DNA from: an uncultured Clostridium sp.
GTDB taxonomy: Bacteria; Bacillota; Clostridia; Lachnospirales; Lachnospiraceae
DNA: 34,887 nucleotides
Reading direction: 5' to 3'
NCBI GenBank assembly: GCA_937902905.1
Contig: CALELW010000219.1
Span: 1 to 34,887 of the forward strand
How positions within the stretch are numbered: the first letter of the stretch is position 1; the number at the start of each line of letters is the position of its first letter. Below, piece after piece: positions 15,939 through 22,117 of the stretch. Both the position numbers and the translations under genes were made by a program. Under the pieces are notes generated by a model, which had not been told where the DNA came from, searched no databases, and was given only the letters and a program-made list of their open reading frames with translations.

Positions 15939-17339
15939 ATGGCTGACCGCATGGTAAGAATTGAAAAAATAACCATTGAGAATTTTAAGAATGTAGCGTA
16001 TGGAACGGTTGATTTTGAAAATAAGCGCAAGGAGTTTCGTGCCAGTATTTTAGGCATGTATGGACAGAATGGTTCTGGTAAAACTGCCTTAATTGATGCA
16101 ATTAAGTTACTGAAATTTGCCTTGCGTGGGAAAACAGTGCCACAGAAATATGCTGATTATATTAAAGTTGATGAGGAATATGCAACATTAAAATATGAAT
16201 TTGTAGTTCGTTTTGCGCAGATAAACTATCGCGTGTGGTATCAATTTTGTATGAGAAAAACGGAAGATGATTCTTCTACGGAGGAAAATGATACAGCAGA
16301 GACAGCGGTTAAAGTGGAATTGTTTGATGAAGTGTTATCGTTTTCTTATGAATCCAAAGAGGATAAGATGCGAAAGACCCCTTTGATTGATGCGCGGGGC
16401 GATGAACTGTTTTCGCCTAAAGCTAAACTTGTGGAATTGGTTGGTGAAAAAAAAGATGATTATGTGGACTTACTTGTCACGAAACGGCTGACAAGAGTTA
16501 CTTCCAGAAGTTTTATTTTTTCCAGAGAGTTGATGAATCAATATCGGAAAAATTGCACAAATAAGCACTATATGGAACCTTTGGAGGCATTATATCGTTA
16601 TGGGCACAGAGAGTTATTTGTAATTGATACAGAAAGTGTTGGTTTGATTAGTTTGAATAAACTCCCGCTGGTGTTTAAGTACAAAAATGAATATTCAGAG
16701 GCGGTGGGAGGAGTGCTGCTTTCTCTCAATGAACCTGCTTTGGTACCGGAGGATGCTTATGGAATTGTTGAAAATGTGATTAAAAACATGAATATTGTTC
16801 TTGAGCAGTTGGTGCCCGGACTTAGAATTGGTATTGTGGATTTGGGTTCTGCCATGACAAAAGAAGGAAAAGTGGCGAAACAGATTCAGCTTGTATCTTT
16901 GAAAAATAAAAAGGCAATTCCATTTTGTTATGAGTCGGAGGGTATTAAGAAAATTGTTTCGATTCTACAGCTTTTGATTGTCGTTTATAACAATCCAACG
17001 GTTACTGTTGCTGTAGACGAGCTGGACGGAGGGGTGTTTGAGTATTTGCTTGGTCAAATGTTAAATATTATTTCTGAAAAAGGTAAGGGGCAGCTTATAT
17101 TTACCTCTCATAATCTTAGACCGTTAGAAACGATTGATAAGGGATTTATTGCTTTTACAACAACGAATCCTAAGATGCGCTACATTCGTTTTACAAATGT
17201 GAAGGGAACAAATAATCTTCGTGATTTTTATTATCGGGATATTGTTCTAGGGGAACAAAGTGAGCAGGTTTATGAGCCTACGAACAATTTTGAAATTGCA
17301 TTAGCGTTTAGAGAGGCGGGTGAGGGACTTGGCTCGTAG
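15939..17339 (+). CDS. AAA15/OLD-like ATPase of a two-gene ATPase-TOPRIM module
   Basis: 466 residues from the ATG at 15939. An SMC/RecF-like N-terminus (I-T-I-E-N-F-K-N-V) leads to Walker A G-Q-N-G-S-G-K-T (42-49). Walker B is V-A-V-D-E-L-D with D360/E361, followed by T-S-H-N at the switch region. This is the architecture of AAA_15/AAA_21 ATPases found beside TOPRIM or RloB-type nucleases in restriction and anti-phage loci (RloA, OLD and Gabija-like groups). AAGGAGGG lies 7 bases upstream. The next ORF overlaps its end by 20 bases and looks like the deleted remains of that partner. A defence role is inferred from family and context; with the partner broken the ATPase is probably an orphan. 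Confidence 0.82.
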   Translation: MADRMVRIEKITIENFKNVAYGTVDFENKRKEFRASILGMYGQNGSGKTALIDAIKLLKFALRGKTVPQKYADYIKVDEEYATLKYEFVVRFAQINYRVWYQFCMRKTEDDSSTEENDTAETAVKVELFDEVLSFSYESKEDKMRKTPLIDARGDELFSPKAKLVELVGEKKDDYVDLLVTKRLTRVTSRSFIFSRELMNQYRKNCTNKHYMEPLEALYRYGHRELFVIDTESVGLISLNKLPLVFKYKNEYSEAVGGVLLSLNEPALVPEDAYGIVENVIKNMNIVLEQLVPGLRIGIVDLGSAMTKEGKVAKQIQLVSLKNKKAIPFCYESEGIKKIVSILQLLIVVYNNPTVTVAVDELDGGVFEYLLGQMLNIISEKGKGQLIFTSHNLRPLETIDKGFIAFTTTNPKMRYIRFTNVKGTNNLRDFYYRDIVLGEQSEQVYEPTNNFEIALAFREAGEGLGS

Positions 17340-17514
17340 AAAGATTGTGTTTATTATTGTGAAGGGTTTTCTGAATTATATGTGTAATTCTCCTTTTTCA
17401 ATTCATGGTGATTTCAAAAAATCATGGGAATTTATTGAAGAAAACATGCATTCTATTCAAAGATATACCAATTTACCAATTTGTTTACGTGAAGCAGTAA
17501 AAGATACTCCTTGA
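17320..17514 (+). pseudogene. Remnant of the ATPase's TOPRIM-like partner, internal part deleted
   Basis: 64 codons, starting at GTG 17320 or more likely TTG 17329 (M-A-R-R-K-I-V-F-I-I-V). The first dozen residues look like the start of the TOPRIM-like partner normally found after this ATPase, which continues V-E-G-P-S. Here the sequence jumps at V-K-G-F-L-N to what resembles the partner's C-terminus (S-P-F-S, S-W-E-F-I-E-E-N-M-H-S, R-Y-T-N-L). From memory of the family, roughly 150-200 central residues, including the catalytic Glu and Asp residues, are missing. The frame is intact across the join, so a short peptide could still be made. The alternative is a genuinely small unrelated protein. 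Confidence 0.6.
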
Positions 17515-17540
17515 CAAGGAAATGGAAATTCGGTTACACT
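17511..17540 (+). promoter_or_regulatory. Probable promoter of the DUF4190 pair
   Basis: TTGACA (17511-17516) with TACACT (17535-17540) at 18-base spacing. The -35 overlaps the end of the preceding remnant ORF. The leader to the ATG at 17572 is short and carries AAGGAGGAG. Confidence 0.55.
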
Positions 17541-17571
17541 TGAAATAAATAAACGATAAGGAGGAGAAAAA

Positions 17572-17859
17572 ATGGATGAACAGATGAATAATAATGACTA
17601 CCAGAGTCAGCCAAATCCGAGTCAGGTGCCAAATCAGAATAAGGACAATTATGCAGTTGCCATTTTGGTCCTTGGTATAGTATCAATTTGCTGTTGTGCT
17701 CCTTGTGGTATCGTGGCATTGGCACTGCGTGCATCAAGCATAAATGATATTTCACCGGAAAAGCAGGGCATGGTAACAGCTGGTTTTGTAACTAGCATTA
17801 TCGGTATTTGCCTGTGGGGAATTGGCTTGATTGCAAGAATTATTATGATGGTTGTTTAA
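17572..17859 (+). CDS. DUF4190-type small membrane protein, first of a tandem pair
   Basis: 95 residues: a polar Asn/Gln/Pro-rich N-terminus (about 1-23) followed by two hydrophobic helices (about 25-48 and 63-92), with S-P-E-K-Q-G-M-V-T-A-G-F between them. The helix-loop pattern with G-x-x-T-A-G-F matches DUF4190. AAGGAGGAG precedes the ATG. It is a paralogue of the next gene, sharing M-D-E-Q-M-N-N-N, Q-V-P-N-Q-N-K-D and V-L-G-I-V-S-I-C. Function is unknown; the protein is probably an integral membrane protein. Confidence 0.78.
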   Translation: MDEQMNNNDYQSQPNPSQVPNQNKDNYAVAILVLGIVSICCCAPCGIVALALRASSINDISPEKQGMVTAGFVTSIIGICLWGIGLIARIIMMVV

Positions 17860-17887
17860 GTAAACCATAGTTTGTAAGGAGGAAAAA

Positions 17888-18238
17888 ATGGACGAACAGA
17901 TGAATAATAATGGCTACCAGTATCAGCAAACTCCGGGGCAGGTACCAAATCAGAATAAAGATGGTATCGCTATTGCGGTTTTGGTACTTGGTATTGTTTC
18001 GATTTGTGGTTGCTGTGTCGCTTGGGGAGTAATCAGTCTTGCGTGCGCCATTGTATCATTGGTATTGTATTCACGTAATAAGACGATGTTTTCGCCTCAG
18101 AAAAAAGGCATGGCGACAGCAGGATTTATTACATCAATTATTGGCTGTGTGCTTGGCGCAATCGTACTTGCAGTTTGTGTGGTTGTATTTTGTACAGCAG
18201 CATCAGCATCGTACTCTGCATATAAGATGATGTTTTAG
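17888..18238 (+). CDS. DUF4190-type small membrane protein, second of a tandem pair
   Basis: 116 residues with the same layout as its neighbour: polar Gln/Asn-rich head, a Cys-rich first helix (I-C-G-C-C-V), a loop with S-P-Q-K-K-G-M-A-T-A-G-F, and a second long helix (about 80-107) ending in a short Ser/Ala/Tyr tail. It starts 28 bases after the first copy with AAGGAGG 5-6 bases upstream, so the two are cotranscribed. The two have diverged well beyond the conserved head and loop, indicating an old duplication. Function is unknown. Confidence 0.78.
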   Translation: MDEQMNNNGYQYQQTPGQVPNQNKDGIAIAVLVLGIVSICGCCVAWGVISLACAIVSLVLYSRNKTMFSPQKKGMATAGFITSIIGCVLGAIVLAVCVVVFCTAASASYSAYKMMF

Positions 18239-18266
18239 TAGAATTGATAATATGTAATAATTGAAA

Positions 18267-18743
18267 TTACATAAACTTAACCCACAATTCATAACCAAAC
18301 CGCAGTACACCAAAACCAAGAAAAATCCATACAAGTACATAAAGGATATTTGCGCTTAGGTGCATACCGCGAAAATGAGAAAAATGATGAAGAAAACATC
18401 CCTTTTTGAAAAGAGAGGGGTGTTTCTTTTTTATGTCATTTATGAGTAATGCCAATGTATGAGAAAGGACAAAGGCGGTATAGACAAGGGCACAGTAAAA
18501 GATTGCCGGTTGAAGTTTTAAACTGGTGAGTAAGTCAAAACGAAGCAGAGCTGAAACCGCACGCGTACTGCCACAGCCGGGACAGGAAAAACCGGTCAAA
18601 GCATGGAACATACAAGGTGGGAAAATCTTAGTAGGAATAAAAATCCCTGCCTGATACAAAAGGGAAAGACCGAGCATAATAGGAAGAAGTGCCAGACTAA
18701 TGCGGTAGCATATTTGGGTTGATGATAATTTTCTTTTTGCCAT
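18267..18743 (-). CDS. DUF2752 membrane protein
   Basis: 158 residues from the ATG at 18743. The signature is P-P-C-M-F-H-A-L-T-G-F-S-C-P-G-C-G-S-T-R-A (about residues 40-60), the Cys-rich motif that defines DUF2752, flanked by hydrophobic helices (about 13-32, 75-98 and 128-150). AAGGAGGAAG lies upstream of the start; a longer in-frame reading begins before the promoter. Function is unknown, although the conserved cysteines in a membrane setting suggest redox or metal binding (inference). It converges on the DUF4190 pair with 28 bases between stops. Confidence 0.85.
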   Translation of the reverse strand: MAKRKLSSTQICYRISLALLPIMLGLSLLYQAGIFIPTKIFPPCMFHALTGFSCPGCGSTRAVSALLRFDLLTSLKLQPAIFYCALVYTAFVLSHTLALLINDIKKKHPSLFKKGCFLHHFSHFRGMHLSANILYVLVWIFLGFGVLRFGYELWVKFM

Positions 18744-18797
18744 GTCTGCTTCCTCCTTTTGTGTTGTGTGTGGCTTTGGCTGCCCTGATAACACATT

Positions 18798-18826
18798 ATT
18801 TTAGCACGTGAAAAAGAGAGTTGCAA
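18798..18826 (-). promoter_or_regulatory. Sigma-A promoter of the DUF2752 gene
   Basis: Reading the minus strand, TTGCAA (18826-18821) and TAAAAT (18803-18798) are exactly 17 bases apart, placing the transcript start about 48 bases before the ATG at 18743. Confidence 0.7.
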
Positions 18827-18868
18827 CAAAAGGCTGAAGTCGCATCAACATATATTGCGCAATAAAAG

Positions 18869-19021
18869 TCATTCCTTCCTTTTGGGCACATCTCTTGGCG
18901 GCTCAAAATCAGAAATGTCGTCATAATCTGATTCAGTTTCGGCTATGTCGTCCTCAAAGAAATCGTCATAGTCGTCACAGGAATAATCCGTATTTTTTGA
19001 TTTCATTTTATCTTTTTTCAT
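18869..19021 (-). CDS. Small, highly acidic protein (50 residues), unknown
   Basis: A 50-codon ORF on the minus strand, starting ATG at 19021 and ending TGA at 18869. GGAGGG lies 6 bases upstream. The composition is striking: a basic head (M-K-K-D-K-M-K-S-K), an Asp/Glu/Tyr-rich middle with repeated D-D-Y/Y-D-D motifs (about 12-38), and a basic tail (P-K-R-K-E). I recognise no family. A DNA-mimic, a binding partner of a basic protein or a disordered regulator are all possible; nothing in the sequence decides between them. The start lies just inside an inverted repeat that covers the ribosome binding site. Confidence 0.6.
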   Translation of the reverse strand: MKKDKMKSKNTDYSCDDYDDFFEDDIAETESDYDDISDFEPPRDVPKRKE

Positions 19022-19027
19022 AAGAAT

Positions 19028-19060
19028 CCCTCCATGAGAAATACTATTTCCTATGGAGGG
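19028..19060 (-). promoter_or_regulatory. Hairpin covering the ribosome binding site of the acidic small ORF
   Basis: CCCTCCAT (19028-19035) and ATGGAGGG (19053-19060) are perfectly inverted, continued by GAAAT (19038-19042) with ATTTC (19046-19050), giving about 15 pairs with one mismatch. On the minus-strand transcript the GGAGGG ribosome binding site lies in the 3' arm and would be masked. Whether the transcript includes the 5' arm depends on the promoter: TTGACC with TAGATT (19104-19076, 17-base spacing) would include it, whereas using TATAAT at 19070-19065 would not. Confidence 0.6.
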
Positions 19061-19214
19061 TATTATTATACTTTTAATCTAAAATTATGATTTTATAAGG
19101 TCAAATCTTCAACATTAATACCAACGAATAAAAAAACAATTTATGGGCATAACACAGGATAGAAAATCAGTGGCAGATGGCTTATGGATTTATTTTGTAA
19201 AAATGGAGGGTGTT

Positions 19215-20174
19215 ATGTCAGAGAAATGTGAATGTGTCAATGTCAGAAAAGTGGTAATTGTCGGCTGCGGTTTTGTTGGCTCGGCGTCGGCGTTTGCGCT
19301 TATGCAAAGTGGACTTTTTTCGGAAATGGTATTGATTGATGTGGATAAAGACCGTGCAGAAGGCGAGGCAATGGATATCAGCCATGGTGCCTCGTTTGCC
19401 GGTCCAATGAAAATATATGCGGGCGGATATGAAGATGTAGGTGATGCGTCAATTATCGTAATTACGGCGGGTGCCAATCAGAAGCCAAATGAGACAAGGC
19501 TTGATTTGGTTCAAAAAAATGCAAAAATAATGACCGATGTTGTGACACAGATAAAAGAACAGGAGTACAAGGGGATTTTACTCATTGTCTCAAATCCGGT
19601 TGATATTATGACGCAGGTTGCGATGGAAGTGAGCGGATTCCCGGAACACCGCGTGTTTGGTTCAGGAACCGTGTTAGATTCTGCGAGACTTCGGTATCAT
19701 CTGGGGCAGCATTTAGGAGTTGACAGCCGAAGTGTGCATGCCTTTGTAATCGGTGAGCACGGTGACAGTGAGATTGCGGCGTGGAGCAGTGCCAATGTGT
19801 CGGGGGTTCCATTAAATTCTTTTTGTGAAATGCGGGGGCACTATAATCACGAAGGAAATACCGAGAGCATTGAAGAACAGGTAAAAAACAGTGCCTATGA
19901 GATTATTGCCAAAAAAGATGCCACATATTATGGAATTGCGATGGTAGTAAAGCGGATTTGTCAGGCGATTGTGCGGGATGAAAAATCAATTTTTCCAATT
20001 TCGCTCCGTATGCATGGCGAGTATGCGCTGGAGGATGTTGTACTGAGTATGCCGGCAATTGTTGGAGCAAGAGGAATTGAAACAACGATTCCAATTTCAC
20101 TGGATGAAAAAGAGGTTTCAAGACTTCATGAATCTGCGGAAATGTTGCGGGAGACAAGGAAAGAAATTCGGTGA
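19215..20174 (+). CDS. ldh: L-lactate dehydrogenase
   Basis: 319 residues from the ATG at 19215, the normal size. It reduces pyruvate to L-lactate with NADH in the cytoplasm. The Rossmann motif G-C-G-F-V-G-S (about 17-23) is followed by the substrate and catalytic loop A-G-A-N-Q-K-P-N-E-T-R-L-D-L, N-P-V-D, and the catalytic His (about 182) in I-G-E-H-G-D-S. N-Q-K-P at the mobile loop, where lactate enzymes carry Gln, favours LDH over malate dehydrogenase. TGGAGGG lies 4-5 bases upstream; an in-frame start at 19143 lacks a site. No clear promoter is seen in the divergent region. Confidence 0.94.
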   Translation: MSEKCECVNVRKVVIVGCGFVGSASAFALMQSGLFSEMVLIDVDKDRAEGEAMDISHGASFAGPMKIYAGGYEDVGDASIIVITAGANQKPNETRLDLVQKNAKIMTDVVTQIKEQEYKGILLIVSNPVDIMTQVAMEVSGFPEHRVFGSGTVLDSARLRYHLGQHLGVDSRSVHAFVIGEHGDSEIAAWSSANVSGVPLNSFCEMRGHYNHEGNTESIEEQVKNSAYEIIAKKDATYYGIAMVVKRICQAIVRDEKSIFPISLRMHGEYALEDVVLSMPAIVGARGIETTIPISLDEKEVSRLHESAEMLRETRKEIR

Positions 20175-20263
20175 TGAACTCCTTTTATTTGCGGGTGCAG
20201 GGTACTTTTTGTTTGGATAAACTAGCCGCTACAAGTATAAAAAAACAATAAAGTTATTGAGTT

Positions 20264-20303
20264 AAGCCTCTAACAATGATATATTAGTTGTTAGGGGCTT
20301 TAC
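20264..20303 (+). terminator. Hairpin between ldh and the phosphate transporter, probable ldh terminator
   Basis: AAGCCTCTAACAA (20264-20276) pairs with TTGTTAGGGGCTT (20288-20300) over 13 positions with one G-T pair and an 11-base loop. The following T-tract is short, so termination may be partial. No other gene lies between 20174 and 20358. Confidence 0.6.
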
Positions 20304-20357
20304 ATGGATACACATAAATTTTACATGACTTTACAATTGTAGAGAGAGGATAATGAA

Positions 20358-22007
20358 ATGTCTATATGGAATGTGATTAATTTGGCGGGTGGCCTTGCAA
20401 TGTTCATCTTTGGTATGAACCTGATGAGCGATGGCTTGAAGTTGGTAGCAGGCTCTTACTTGAAAAAGATTCTTGAAAAACTGACCAAAAACCGCATTAT
20501 AGCGATGATGGTAGGTGCGGGACTGACCGCATTGATTCAGAGTTCCAATGCCATGTGTGTCATGGTGGTTGGTTTTGTAAACGCCGGTATGATGCAGCTG
20601 GAGCGTTCCGTCGGAATTCTGATGGGAGCAAAGATTGGTACAACGATTACCGGACAGTTGATTGCTTTTAATATTTCCGAAATTGCGCCGGTGATTGCGT
20701 TCGTTGGTGTGGCAATTACCATGTTTTCTAAAAAACCTAAGGTAAAAAATGTAGGACAGATTATTGCCAGCCTTGGTGTATTGTTCATTGGACTTGGTGC
20801 AATGAGCGCAGCAATGAAGCCGTTAGCAGGCGAGGTTTGGTTCCAGAGTTTGCTGCAAAAGTTTTCTAATCCGATTTTGTGCGTTGTTATCGGTGTAATT
20901 TTCACCGTTATTATTCAGAGTGCATCGGCATCCGTCGGCGTTTTGCAGATGTTAGCACTCAGTGGTGTTATGGCATTTCCGGGTGCCTTTCCACAGGCGT
21001 TTTACATTATGCTCGGTATGAATATCGGCGCGAGTGTTGCACCGGCACTTGCTTCCCTTGGTGGACGCAAAGACGCTAAACGTGTGGCGTTTATCGTTAT
21101 TTTGTTTGAGAGTATCGGCATGATACTGTTCATGATACTTACGCAGATTTTCCCGGTTATTTTCGACTGGATTTTGAATACGGCGCCGGGAAATCCGACC
21201 AGACAGATTGCCAATGCGAATACAATTTTTAACCTCGTAACAGTAATTGTTCTTTTGCCGTGTGCGAAGTATCTGGTTAAAATTTCCAAATTTGTCATTC
21301 GCGGTGAGGATGACAAAGAAGAAGCAGCGCTTCATTATATTGATGAATCCGGTTATCAATCCGGAACGGTTTTGATTGGACAGATTGATCAGGAAGTCGG
21401 CAGAATGCATTCTTTGGTTCGTGAAAACATGGAAGCTTCGACAAAAGCTTATTTTGGCAATATGACGATTTCCAAAGAGCAGTTCGAGAAAAATGAGGAA
21501 GCAGTTGACTTTTTGAATAAAGAAATTGTGGCAGCACTGATTCGTACGAACCAGCTCGGTGTTTCTGAGAAAGAAGCGACTCATGCCGGCAATCTGTATC
21601 ATATTGTGACGGATTTGGAGCGTATCGGCGACCATGCAGAAAATGTTCTCGGATATGCGCTGCAGATGAAAGAGGACAAGCGTAAGTTCTCTGATAAGGC
21701 ATTGAAGAATTTGAAGGAGTTGTCACAGGCAGTGTATAAGATTTATGATTTGGCTTGTGAGCATTTCTCAAATCCAAGCGAAGAATTGTACCGCGTTATT
21801 TATGATTTAGAAGCGGATATTGATAAGATGGTTGACAAGATGCGTGCGTCCAACAGTAAGCGCTTGAGCAAAATGAAATGTGAAGCGGTTCAGGGCTTGT
21901 ACTTTAATGAGATTTTAGTAGACTTGGAGCGTGTGGCTGACCACTCATTAAATATTGCGCAGGCAGCAAAAAAATATGAGATTTACGATGAGGATGAAGA
22001 TTTGTAA
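20358..22007 (+). CDS. Na+/phosphate symporter with PhoU-like domain
   Basis: 549 residues. The N-terminal membrane half (about 1-315) contains the two inverted Na/Pi-cotransporter repeats with their signature Q-S-S-N-A (about 55-60) and Q-S-A-S-A-S (about 180-185). A PhoU-like helical domain occupies about 340-545, with E-R-I-G-D-H-A-E-N and E-R-V-A-D-H-S-L-N. This is the NptA/YjbB-like PF02690 family, importing or balancing phosphate across the membrane with a sodium gradient, which Rnf could help maintain if it pumps Na+. AGAGAGAGGA precedes the ATG. It appears to be a single gene; I see no convincing Pho box. Confidence 0.93.
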   Translation: MSIWNVINLAGGLAMFIFGMNLMSDGLKLVAGSYLKKILEKLTKNRIIAMMVGAGLTALIQSSNAMCVMVVGFVNAGMMQLERSVGILMGAKIGTTITGQLIAFNISEIAPVIAFVGVAITMFSKKPKVKNVGQIIASLGVLFIGLGAMSAAMKPLAGEVWFQSLLQKFSNPILCVVIGVIFTVIIQSASASVGVLQMLALSGVMAFPGAFPQAFYIMLGMNIGASVAPALASLGGRKDAKRVAFIVILFESIGMILFMILTQIFPVIFDWILNTAPGNPTRQIANANTIFNLVTVIVLLPCAKYLVKISKFVIRGEDDKEEAALHYIDESGYQSGTVLIGQIDQEVGRMHSLVRENMEASTKAYFGNMTISKEQFEKNEEAVDFLNKEIVAALIRTNQLGVSEKEATHAGNLYHIVTDLERIGDHAENVLGYALQMKEDKRKFSDKALKNLKELSQAVYKIYDLACEHFSNPSEELYRVIYDLEADIDKMVDKMRASNSKRLSKMKCEAVQGLYFNEILVDLERVADHSLNIAQAAKKYEIYDEDEDL

Positions 22008-22045
22008 AAATGTCTAAAAATGTAGTCTTTTGCTAGGATAATACA

Positions 22046-22075
22046 TTGCGTTATAACCTCTTTGTTTCGTATAAT
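22046..22075 (+). promoter_or_regulatory. Candidate promoter of the GH10 xylanase gene
   Basis: TTGCGT (22046-22051) with a perfect TATAAT (22070-22075) at 18-base spacing. The -10 lies inside the left arm of the inverted repeat 22057-22108, so a protein binding that repeat would block it. A second option is TTGCTA (22030-22035) with TATAAC (22052-22057). Confidence 0.5.
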
Positions 22076-22116
22076 ATCCATAACGATGGATGTTATGAAA
22101 CAAGGAGGTTTTTTGT
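22057..22116 (+). promoter_or_regulatory. 23-pair inverted repeat over the xylanase -10 and ribosome binding site
   Basis: CCTCTTTGTTTC plus ATAATATCCAT (left, 22057-22081, with two bulged bases) pairs with ATGGATGTTATGAAACAAGGAGG (22086-22108) around loop AACG. It includes two G-T pairs. The right arm ends in the AAGGAGG ribosome binding site and six T follow before the ATG at 22118. It may be an operator, a terminator of the upstream transporter gene, or an RNA switch masking the site; the sequence allows all three. Confidence 0.7.
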
Positions 22117-22117
22117 T

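Noticed and set aside
18251..18273. AT-rich hairpin between the DUF4190 and DUF2752 genes as a terminator
   Set aside because: The stem TATGTAAT/ATTACATA has only one G-C pair and no T-run, so it is too weak to call.
20952..21635. Long antisense ORF (227 codons) inside the phosphate transporter gene
   Set aside because: No ribosome binding site or recognisable domain; it is the shadow of a strongly coding plus-strand gene.
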